From NCBI GenBank assembly GCA_013698305.1, contig JACCVC010000234.1:1-7371 (forward strand): 7,371 nt of DNA, written 5' to 3'. Shown here piece by piece: positions 1-5,286 of this stretch; position 1 is the stretch's first letter; every line of letters starts with the position of its first letter. Source of the DNA: Chloroflexia bacterium. GTDB lineage: Bacteria > Chloroflexota > Chloroflexia > Thermomicrobiales > UBA6265. Below the pieces are notes generated by a model. That model made no database searches, was not told the origin of the DNA, and saw only the letters and a list, made by a program, of their open reading frames with translations. A program made the translations under genes and the position numbers.

Positions 1-200
1 TCCGCGCCGTCGTCGGTGACGAACACCTCACCGTGCTGGTAGGGCGACATGGTACCTGGGTCGACGTTGAGATAGGGATCGAGCTTCATGATCGAAACGC
101 TTGACCCGCGGGCCTTGATCATCCGGCCGAGGGAGGCAGTGGTGATGCCCTTCCCCACGGACGAAACTACACCACCGGTCACGAAGATATATTTGGGCAT
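1..200 (-). CDS. pyrG: CTP synthase, N-terminal fragment (cut by window start)
   Basis: CTP synthase makes CTP from UTP, ATP and glutamine, the last step of cytoplasmic pyrimidine nucleotide synthesis. Only the first 66 codons are present. They begin MPKYIFVTGGVVSSVGKGI, the hallmark start of the synthetase (ATP-binding) domain: the P-loop-like GGVVSSVGKG lies at residues 9-18, followed by KLDPYLNVDPGTM at residues 39-51 and YQHGEVFVTDDG at 54-65. These are near-invariant in the family (usual length about 530-550 residues). The ATG at 200-198 is preceded by AGGAG (209-213) with 8-nt spacing, which fixes the start. The MBL-fold gene ends 42 bp upstream on the same strand, so co-transcription is likely. 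A short inverted repeat (211-215 with 224-228) overlaps the ribosome binding site. The identification is secure; the rest of the gene lies outside the window. Confidence 0.97.
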   Translation of the reverse strand, partial: MPKYIFVTGGVVSSVGKGITTASLGRMIKARGSSVSIMKLDPYLNVDPGTMSPYQHGEVFVTDDGA

Positions 201-242
201 CGGGCTTGCTCCTGTAGGCTATCACAGGCAATCGGTATGGGG

Positions 243-899
243 TTAGGCGGATTCAGCGGTGGGATTTAACAGGACAAAGGTCATGGCGTCGACGAGATCG
301 CTGGACTTGAAGGTGATCTTGTCGACCGCCTCGGGAAGGTCCATGCCGAGATGCTGGGCAAAGGTGTCGATCGGCGCCAGCCCCTTGTCGCCCTTGTCGG
401 TGGCGAACTGCATGGGGATGACGATGTCCGGCTCGATATGGCCGACGATCTTCGCAGCGATCTCGGGGGAGATAATGCCCTCTCCGCCGCCGACCGGGAT
501 TAGCAGCACGTCGATGTTGTCAATCGCGTCGGTGAGCTCAGGCGTGAGGTCGTGGCCGAGATCGCCGAGGTGGGCGATGCGCATGTTCTCGACCTCGATC
601 ACGTAGATGGTGTTGTAGCCGTGGTCGGCGCCCCGGTTGGCGTCGTGATAACTCCGGTAGCCATAGACGAAGATCTCATGGATCTCGTATTCACCGGGGC
701 TGTCGATCAGGGCGTATTCGTCCTTGACCGCCTTGAGATTGACGTGGCCGGGGTGATCGTGGGAAACGGTGACGAGGTCGGCGGCGAGCTTTGCGCCAAG
801 CGCGTATCCGGTCTTGCGGTCGAGCGGATCGGTGACGATCGCGCCCTCTTTTGCGCGAATGCGGAAACAGTTGTGACCATACCAGCGAATGTCAGCCAT
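243..899 (-). CDS. MBL-fold (metallo-beta-lactamase superfamily) hydrolase with altered metal-binding motif
   Basis: The 218-residue protein resembles the small Zn-dependent hydrolases of the beta-lactamase fold (Lactamase_B_3-like). It opens with MADIRWYGHNCFRI, then ITDP-like VTDP at 22-25, VSHDHPGH at 45-52, DSPGEYEI at 66-73, HLGDLGH at 110-116, and DVLLIPVGGG at 130-139. The order and spacing fit the family. The usual HxHxDH motif reads HDHPGH (H47, H49, H52), so the aspartate is Gly51. The usual C-terminal IPMHY reads IPMQF, so the last histidine ligand is Gln164. Metal binding or activity may therefore differ, and the substrate is unknown. The start at 899 was chosen over a longer open frame to 992 because AGGAGGGA (911-918) precedes it at 11 nt and family similarity begins there. 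No signal peptide is seen, so it is probably cytoplasmic. It lies 42 bp upstream of pyrG, which suggests a shared transcript but not a shared pathway. Confidence 0.9.
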   Translation of the reverse strand: MADIRWYGHNCFRIRAKEGAIVTDPLDRKTGYALGAKLAADLVTVSHDHPGHVNLKAVKDEYALIDSPGEYEIHEIFVYGYRSYHDANRGADHGYNTIYVIEVENMRIAHLGDLGHDLTPELTDAIDNIDVLLIPVGGGEGIISPEIAAKIVGHIEPDIVIPMQFATDKGDKGLAPIDTFAQHLGMDLPEAVDKITFKSSDLVDAMTFVLLNPTAESA

Positions 900-939
900 G
901 TTGCGACAATTCCCTCCTGAGACGCACGGCGCCGAACTG

Positions 940-969
940 ATATCAGGCACGCAATTGCCGTGCAAGCAA
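940..969 (-). promoter_or_regulatory. Possible sigma70-type promoter with embedded palindrome, upstream of the MBL-fold gene
   Basis: On the minus strand, TTGCTT (969-964) and TGATAT (945-940) are separated by 18 bp and would start transcription about 35 nt upstream of the MBL gene ATG. The spacer contains a near-perfect inverted repeat at 947-963, with arms GCACG and CGTGC around CAATTG plus one extra base. This could be an operator. The motif matches are partial, so this is a suggestion only. Confidence 0.3.
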
Positions 970-1014
970 TGCCTGTTCGACCCTGCCAACAAAGCGGGAG
1001 GATCACGCGCGCTA

Positions 1015-1153
1015 CGCGATTAACACCGGTGATCGCGGGGCGATTCCGGGGAAGCTATCGGACGACAAGGGAGGGGATATCGGGATGGCGTTGAGTGACG
1101 TGCGTGGTCCCGCAGCCTCGTTTAATGTATCACAACATTGGGCTGCTGGCGGG
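1015..1153. other. Gap between recX and the MBL gene with two possible secondary structures
   Basis: This non-coding stretch lies downstream of recX and upstream of the MBL-gene promoter region. Right after the recX stop, CCCGC...AGCC (1153-1141 read on the minus strand) can pair with GGCTGCGGG (1117-1109) if a 4-nt bulge is allowed, and AATGT/ACATT can pair inside it. No T-run follows, so it is at best a weak transcription end. A second inverted repeat, CGCGAT (1015-1020) with ATCGCG (1032-1037), surrounds the palindrome CACCGGTG (1024-1031). No gene was recognised here on either strand. Confidence 0.3.
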
Positions 1154-1837
1154 TCAGGTTACAGGCTCGTCGTCCGCTTTGGCGAGGTCGTCGAGGACCT
1201 GCCGCGCGATGTCCCAGCCGTAGCCCCGGCGGGCGAGGAACCCTGCGGCGCGCTGCCGCCGCTTGTCGAGCGGCAGGTCGCGATCCTTGCGCCACTTGTC
1301 CGCCGCGAGCTGACGGGCGTCCCGCAACTCGTCTATGTCGGCGTTGTCGATGGTGGACGCGATGATCTCGCGGTCAACGCCCTTCTCGCGCAGTTCATGC
1401 TGAAGGGCGCGCCGGGATCGGGGGCGATTGGCGCTACGCTGCTCCACCCAGGACGAGGCAAACTGCTCGTCGTTGAGATATCCCCACTCGACAATGCGAA
1501 TGATGGTGGCATCGATGGCGTCGGCGGTGAATCCTTTTTGGCGAAGTCGTTGGCGGAGTTCATGTTCGGAGCGGCCACGATGGCTGAGCAGGTGGAGCGC
1601 CGCCGTGATCGCGCGTTGAGGCTCGTCCGCGTGCTGGAGCCGGGTGATGTCGCTCGGACCAAGATGCTGCCCGACGCTAACACCCTCGTCAGCGAGCGCC
1701 TGCACGCTCAGGCTGAACGCGTAGGCATCGTCCAGGAAGACGTTGACACGCTCGTCCGACGAACGTTGCGGCGAAATCCGGGTGATCGCGCCGCTGGTTG
1801 GCGCCGCCGGTTTAGTACGGGACCTGTTCGACCTCAT
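1154..1837 (-). CDS. recX: Regulatory protein RecX (RecA modulator)
   Basis: RecX binds RecA filaments and limits recombination and SOS induction; it acts in the cytoplasm. The 227-residue protein shows the family pattern. ITRISPQRSSDERVNVFLDD lies at about residues 18-37 and matches the usual N-terminal strand segment. Helical repeats follow with ALHLLSHRGRSEHELRQRL, then a WGYLNDEQFASSWVEQR segment, then LQHELREKGV, and a C-terminal repeat with RRQRAAGFLARRGY. These ALxLLxxRxRSxxEL and GYLNDxxFAxxWVxxR signatures are typical. The only ATG that fits is at 1837, giving a 26-bp overlap with the end of the PRTase gene; no GTG or TTG lies nearer the conserved start, and the ribosome binding site (AGGG, 5 nt away) is weak. 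Translational coupling to the PRTase gene is therefore likely. Unlike many genomes, recA is not adjacent in this window. A bulged hairpin follows the stop. Confidence 0.9.
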   Translation of the reverse strand: MRSNRSRTKPAAPTSGAITRISPQRSSDERVNVFLDDAYAFSLSVQALADEGVSVGQHLGPSDITRLQHADEPQRAITAALHLLSHRGRSEHELRQRLRQKGFTADAIDATIIRIVEWGYLNDEQFASSWVEQRSANRPRSRRALQHELREKGVDREIIASTIDNADIDELRDARQLAADKWRKDRDLPLDKRRQRAAGFLARRGYGWDIARQVLDDLAKADDEPVT

Positions 1838-2405
1838 GGTGGCCCTGGGCGCATAGCGGGCAATCCTCAACGAGGCTGGCGGGATAGATGTCGTCCAGCA
1901 GGCCGAACACCTCGTATCCGCCGATGCGGTCGTCGGCCAGGTCCCACAGCGTGCCGATGCCGATGATGTCGCCACCGAGCTCTTCGATCTCATCCGCGAA
2001 GTTCGCAACCGTCTCGCCGCTGATGATCAGGTTGTCGACCAGCAGGATGCGCTGGTCGGTGATGAGCTCGTGCAGGTTGTCGGCGATCCGTCGGGTGCCG
2101 TCCCTCATCGGAGTGGCGTAGACGATCTTGGCGCGGGGATCGAGGAAATAGGCGATCCACTGGGCCAGGCCCGCCCCCCAGATGCTCGGGGCGGCGACGG
2201 TTTCGATCTTGTTGGTGAAGAACGCCTTGGCCAGCGCGTAGCCCATTCGGCTGGCGGCGTCGGCGTCGGCCAGCAGGCGATCACGATCCAGCAGCGCGGG
2301 GCTATGACGCCCTGAGCGGAACTCGAAGTGCCCCTCGCGCAGCAGCAGATCGCGTTTGAGATAGTTGAGGATGGTGGAATTGAGCCGAGGAGCGGTGGTC
2401 TGCAT
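1812..2405 (-). CDS. Orotate phosphoribosyltransferase-like PRTase
   Basis: The 197-residue protein looks like a type I phosphoribosyltransferase related to orotate PRTase (PyrE), which joins orotate and PRPP to give OMP. EGHFEFRSGRHSP at residues 24-36 corresponds to the GHFxLxSGxHS segment of PyrE. VAAPSIWGAGLAQWIAYFL at 70-88 matches the segment following beta strand 1. RILLVDNLIISGET at 119-132 is the PRPP-binding loop position. The usual loop has two acidic residues and a TGGT or SGGT end; here it reads Asp124-Asn125 and SGET, so activity on orotate is uncertain. The C-terminus carries CPLC at 182-185, a single CxxC. The start at 2405 was preferred over 2414 because GGAG (2415-2418) precedes it by 9 nt. 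The protein is shorter than fused UMP synthases and has no extra domain. It precedes and overlaps recX and follows the prenyl synthase gene by 110 bp. It could be PyrE or a PRTase of another substrate or regulatory role. Confidence 0.8.
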   Translation of the reverse strand: MQTTAPRLNSTILNYLKRDLLLREGHFEFRSGRHSPALLDRDRLLADADAASRMGYALAKAFFTNKIETVAAPSIWGAGLAQWIAYFLDPRAKIVYATPMRDGTRRIADNLHELITDQRILLVDNLIISGETVANFADEIEELGGDIIGIGTLWDLADDRIGGYEVFGLLDDIYPASLVEDCPLCAQGHHEVEQVPY

Positions 2406-2466
2406 GGTCAGCATCTCCGGGGCGTCATTGCCCGCGTTGCATCGGCGATGTGTCGCGCATCGTGGA

Positions 2467-2485
2467 GACAGGATACCATCCTGTC
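2467..2485. promoter_or_regulatory. Perfect 8-bp inverted repeat in the PRTase leader
   Basis: GACAGGAT and ATCCTGTC flank a 3-nt centre (ACC), giving a perfect 8+3+8 palindrome in the 110-bp gap between the prenyl synthase stop and the PRTase start. There is no T-run on either side, so an operator or an RNA stem is more likely than a terminator. It lies about 60 nt upstream of the PRTase ATG. The structure is directly visible; its function is inference. Confidence 0.55.
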
Positions 2486-2515
2486 GACCCAATCCTGGAG
2501 TGTGCCCGATGGTCG

Positions 2516-3604
2516 TCAGGTCGAGCGCAGGGCGAGGCGATCCGTCAGGCGGTGGAGGGCGTCGAGCGGCTCACGTTCGCTGGTCGCCGCGAGCCGGCGG
2601 AGCGCGGCTTCGGCGTCATCATGGTAGCGACGGACCTGTTCCTCGATCTCATGCGCCACGCCATAGTGCTCGAACAAGCAAAGGACTGTCTCAACACCGT
2701 CCTCGGCGATGTGTTCCTTCCGAAAAATAGTCTCGAGGCAGGCGCGGTCGTCGTCGCTGGCAAGCGCGCGAAGGATCAATACCGGCAGCGATTGCTTGCG
2801 GCGGCGGATGTCGTCAGCGGTGTCCTTGCCCGTTTCTTCCGAGCTGCCCCAAACGCCGAGCGCATCATCCCGGATCTGGAAGCCGATTCCGAGCGCCATG
2901 CCGAAGTCGGCGAAGCTCCTGGCCTCGGACACTGACGATCCGCCCAGCACCGCGCCCGCCCAGGCCGCGAACTCGACGATGGCGGAGGTCTTGCCCTGGA
3001 TCATCTGTAGATAGTCGTCGGGAGTGACATCGTCGCGGCCCTCGAACTCGATATCAAGGACCTGCCCACGGACGATGTCGATGGTCATCCGATTAAACGC
3101 ACGGGAGACTGCCAGCAGATGGTCGGCGGCGATACCCGGCGCCGCGCTGTTGAGGATGCCGATCTGGGCGGCGGCGAACAGTGCGTCGCCGGCGTTGATC
3201 GCCTGGGCGTCGCCCCAGATGTTCCAGACGGTCGGGCGGTGGCGGCGGTTGGGGCTGCGATCCTGGATGTCGTCGTGGATCAGGGTGAAGTTGTGAAGCA
3301 ACTCGATGGATGCGGCCAGGGGGGCGGCATGGTCGAGCGTGCCTCCGGCGGCCTGGCAGGCCAGCGCGGCGATCAAGGGGCGGACGCGTTTGCCCCGAAG
3401 GCGAAACCGCTCGTCTTCGGGGATGGGATCACCGTTGGCGGTGACGAACCCGAGGTGATAGCGTGCCATCCGGTCGAGCAACGGCGCGTTGCCGGCCAGC
3501 TCCGCGACCAGACGCTCTATTTCCTGGTCGATCTGGGCGAACGCCTGATCCGGCACGGATGTCGGATCGCTGATCTGTCGCGTTGAGCTTTCGGTCCTGC
3601 TCAC
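2516..3604 (-). CDS. Trans-polyprenyl diphosphate synthase (geranylgeranyl-type)
   Basis: This enzyme condenses isopentenyl diphosphate with allylic diphosphates to make linear prenyl chains for quinones, carotenoids or membrane lipids. In the 362-residue protein, GKRVRP lies at about residues 71-76. The first aspartate-rich motif is HDDIQDRS at 110-117, followed by RRHRPT. RGQVLDIEF lies near 179-187, GKTSAIVEF near 204-212, and the second aspartate-rich region, QIRDDALGVWG, at 243-253, followed by a GK...DDIRRRKQSLP tail. All are typical. The first motif is DDxxD without insertion and has Phe at the fifth position before it, a pattern known from C20-forming archaeal-type synthases; C20 product is an inference. 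The second motif has Gly for the last Asp, as seen in many actinobacterial homologues. The start is uncertain: GTG at 3604, with GGGG 5 nt upstream (3610-3613), was chosen; GTG at 3556 is an alternative. An in-frame extension to 3763 lacks family similarity. Confidence 0.9.
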   Translation of the reverse strand: MSRTESSTRQISDPTSVPDQAFAQIDQEIERLVAELAGNAPLLDRMARYHLGFVTANGDPIPEDERFRLRGKRVRPLIAALACQAAGGTLDHAAPLAASIELLHNFTLIHDDIQDRSPNRRHRPTVWNIWGDAQAINAGDALFAAAQIGILNSAAPGIAADHLLAVSRAFNRMTIDIVRGQVLDIEFEGRDDVTPDDYLQMIQGKTSAIVEFAAWAGAVLGGSSVSEARSFADFGMALGIGFQIRDDALGVWGSSEETGKDTADDIRRRKQSLPVLILRALASDDDRACLETIFRKEHIAEDGVETVLCLFEHYGVAHEIEEQVRRYHDDAEAALRRLAATSEREPLDALHRLTDRLALRST

Positions 3605-3947
3605 CTGTGCCCCACAATCCGGTGCCGGTCGTGTTCCCTGATCGGAACCTGGTATCTCGCAAGGATACCGTGAAGTGGCAGGCAAAACGCGATTGGGATT
3701 ACATCGGCGACAGACACGTGTGGTGCGCTGCGGGATTGCCGTTGGGAGAAAAGCCAGGTCCAATCAGGACGCGACAAAGTTAGTCTGCGCTAATCATTCA
3801 CAAATGACGCTTGACGCTACCAACGCTTCCCTTTCCGTAGTAAAATGAAGACGCGAGATGAGACCATAGCTCATTCGCCGTGTGCTTCGCCGTCGATGCC
3901 ACCGGTTGGCATTTAACCGCAGGCGCCGTTGTCAGAAGGAAGCGTCC
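3605..3947. other. Divergent intergenic region between the prenyl synthase and the metallopeptidase
   Basis: This 343-bp stretch contains no convincing gene; short open frames on both strands have no recognisable domains. It must hold the start signals of both divergent genes. Visible elements are an inverted repeat GGTATC (3651-3656) with GATACC (3664-3669), an ACACGTGT palindrome (3714-3721), a tandem TGACGCT pair (3805-3811 and 3812-3818), and a TAAAAT box (3841-3846) about 100 nt upstream of the metallopeptidase ATG. TTGACG (3811-3816) is a good -35 match, but its distance to TAAAAT is 24 bp, too long for a standard promoter. No tRNA or rRNA-like structure was seen. Confidence 0.5.
3651..3669. 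repeat. Inverted repeat GGTATC-N7-GATACC in the prenyl synthase leader
   Basis: Six-base perfect arms surround the 7-nt centre TCGCAAG, 47 nt upstream of the chosen GTG start of the prenyl synthase. On the coding strand it reads GGTATCCTTGCGAGATACC. Its first 8 bases, GGTATCCT, also occur within the palindrome in the PRTase leader (2467-2485). It could be an operator or an RNA stem; no T-run follows, so it is not an obvious terminator. Confidence 0.4.
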
Positions 3948-4649
3948 ATGATCTTCGATCCACTTTATTTCGTATTCATGTTGCCGGGCCTGGCGTTCAT
4001 GCTCTGGGCACAGAGCAAGGTCAAGGGCAATTACAAGAAGTACTCCCAGGTTCGCAACACCTCTGGAGTCACCGGGTCTCAGGCAGCCCGCCGGGTGCTC
4101 GACAGTCAGGGATTGAACGACGTCCAGATTGAGCAGATTCCGGGCGAGTTGTCCGACCACTATGATCCGCGATCCCGAGTGTTGCGGCTGTCCCAGGGCG
4201 TCTACGGCGTTCCGTCAATCGCCGCCATCGGCATCGCCGCGCATGAGGCCGGTCACGCGATCCAGCACGCCAAGGCGTACGGCCCGCTCAAGGCGCGTAC
4301 CGCGCTGGTTCCGGCGGTCAACATCGGTTCCAACTTCGGCTTCATCGTCCTGATCGCCGGGTTGTTCATGGCTAACCCGTCCATTGCCTGGGGTGGTGTT
4401 GCGCTGTTCGGTCTTTCCACGCTGTTCGCTCTGGTGACGTTGCCGGTGGAGTTCGATGCCACCAAGCGTGCCAAGGCCGCGCTGGTGCAGGTCGGCCTGG
4501 TTGATTCCGGCGTCGGCGGAGGCCAGGAAAGTCAGGGCGTCGCCAAGGTGCTCGATGCGGCAGCCTGGACGTACATTGCCGGGTTCGCCTCCTCGGTGCT
4601 GACCTTGCTCTACTACGTGATGCTCGTCTCGGGCATGCGCCGCGAGTAA
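3948..4649 (+). CDS. Membrane zinc metallopeptidase, YugP family (Zn_peptidase_2)
   Basis: This is a predicted membrane-bound zinc endopeptidase of the family that includes Bacillus YugP; the substrate is unknown. The 233-residue protein starts with a hydrophobic segment (about residues 5-20). HEAGH at 99-103, continuing AIQHAK, is the zinc-binding HExxH motif, with Glu100 the likely catalytic base. LPVEFDATKRA at 165-175 carries the conserved Glu168, the probable third ligand. Two hydrophobic segments (about 124-142 and 147-166) and a C-terminal one (about 208-228) complete the usual topology. HYDPRSRVLRLS at 71-82 matches the HYDPxxxxLRLS signature of the family. Length is typical. AGAAGGAAG (3934-3942) precedes the ATG at 3948 with suitable spacing. 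It is a single-gene unit, divergent from the prenyl synthase and closed by a strong terminator. Confidence 0.93.
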   Translation: MIFDPLYFVFMLPGLAFMLWAQSKVKGNYKKYSQVRNTSGVTGSQAARRVLDSQGLNDVQIEQIPGELSDHYDPRSRVLRLSQGVYGVPSIAAIGIAAHEAGHAIQHAKAYGPLKARTALVPAVNIGSNFGFIVLIAGLFMANPSIAWGGVALFGLSTLFALVTLPVEFDATKRAKAALVQVGLVDSGVGGGQESQGVAKVLDAAAWTYIAGFASSVLTLLYYVMLVSGMRRE

Positions 4650-4680
4650 CAGGTCGCGGTCAGCAGTGAGTTGATTCAAG

Positions 4681-4725
4681 GCACACCCCCGACCTGCACA
4701 TGTGGGTCGGGGGCGTGTTGTTTGT
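4681..4725 (+). terminator. Intrinsic terminator after the zinc metallopeptidase gene
   Basis: CACACCCCCGACC (4682-4694) pairs with GGTCGGGGGCGTG (4705-4717) over 13 positions with one A-C mismatch. The loop is 10 nt (4695-4704) and is followed by the T-rich TTGTTTGT (4718-4725). It lies about 30 nt after the stop codon, on the same strand as the gene. The stem is very GC-rich, which makes this a confident call. Confidence 0.88.
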
Positions 4726-4746
4726 AGACTCGGGTCGCAGCCTGTG

Positions 4747-4889
4747 CTGAGCGGAGCGAAGTATCTGCCCGAGTTCGCGATCAGTGGCCGACGAAGGCGC
4801 TTATGATGCCGGCTGCGGCAGCGTTGCTGCCGTGCGCTATCGCTACGCTGCGCGCGGAGGCTCGCATTCGCTGCCTTCGCTTCGCTCAG
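4747..4889. repeat. Inverted pair of 15-bp GAGCGRAGCGAAG-type repeats flanking a hairpin
   Basis: CTGAGCGGAGCGAAG at 4747-4761 recurs inverted as CTTCGCTTCGCTCAG at 4875-4889, with 14 of 15 bases matching. Between them sits a perfect hairpin, CGGCAGC (4816-4822) and GCTGCCG (4826-4832) with loop GTT, and a CGCT-rich stretch (4834-4852). The element lies between the terminator of the metallopeptidase and the end of the cupin gene. It may be a small interspersed repeat (MITE- or REP-like). Similar GAGCGAAGCGAAG words are, from memory, frequent between genes in Chloroflexota. No transposase is present and no target-site duplication was identified. Confidence 0.55.
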
Positions 4890-4924
4890 GTTGACCGCCT
4901 TTTTCTGACGAGTATTTCATGTTT

Positions 4925-5284
4925 TTACGGCTTGATGATCTTGGTGGCGGCGAACTGGTTTCCTGGAAATAGCACGTAGAGGCGCAACTCATCCTGGCCG
5001 GTGTTGCGGAAGCCGTGGACCTCCCCGGCGGGAATGTGAATCGTGACGCCGGCATGGACCACGAAGGATTCGTCGCCAAGCCGGACCTTGCCCAATCCTG
5101 CCGTGAATAGCAGCACTTCCTCCACCTGATGCGTGTGCAGCAGCACCTCGTCGCCCGGCTGGAGCCACTGTTCGCCCACGTACAGCTCCGACGACCCCAC
5201 GTCGGCGGTGACGAGGTGGCGCAACGGAAGGCCGCTGGGGCTGCGGTCGATTGGTTGCTCGTCGTTGATGTTGCGGGCGCCCAC
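4925..5284 (-). CDS. Small single-domain cupin protein
   Basis: The 119-residue protein is one complete cupin beta barrel. Cupin motif 1 is GDEVLLHTHQVEEVLLFTAG at residues 44-63, with metal ligands His50, His52 and Glu56. Motif 2 is GVTIHIPAGEVHGFRN at 79-94, with His90 as the fourth ligand. Both match the family consensus exactly, so metal binding is likely. The ligand or reaction is unknown; small stand-alone cupins include isomerases, dioxygenases and sensors. The start is probably the GTG at 5284-5282, only 2 nt after the TGA of the upstream oxidoreductase, with GGAA about 8 nt before it. An open frame extends further upstream but is antisense-like in composition and overlaps the neighbour. 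The tight spacing points to translational coupling and a joint function. No signal peptide is seen. Confidence 0.87.
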   Translation of the reverse strand: MGARNINDEQPIDRSPSGLPLRHLVTADVGSSELYVGEQWLQPGDEVLLHTHQVEEVLLFTAGLGKVRLGDESFVVHAGVTIHIPAGEVHGFRNTGQDELRLYVLFPGNQFAATKIIKP

Positions 5285-5286
5285 GA

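Noticed and set aside
1085..1966. Long open frame on the plus strand (293 codons)
   Set aside because: It is antisense to recX and the end of the PRTase gene, shows no recognisable domain, and the minus-strand frames carry clear family motifs.
3119..3586. Plus-strand open frame of 155 codons
   Set aside because: It lies antisense to the prenyl synthase, over the first aspartate-rich motif, and has no recognisable features.
3798..4160. Minus-strand open frame of 120 codons across the metallopeptidase start
   Set aside because: It overlaps the clearly coding start of the metallopeptidase, has no domain, and no good ribosome binding site was noted.
4816..4832. CGGCAGC-GTT-GCTGCCG hairpin as a terminator of the cupin gene
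   Set aside because: It has no following T-run on either strand and is about 90 bp from the stop codon; it fits better as part of the repeat element.
4834..4890. CGCT/TTCGCT-rich stretch as a CRISPR or iteron array
   Set aside because: The units are short, irregular in spacing and without spacers of equal length, so no array is supported.
4843..5079. Minus-strand frame whose product contains QPERSEGSE
   Set aside because: The peptide is simply the translation of the intergenic GAGCGAAGCGAAG repeat and the shifted cupin gene; it is not a real gene.
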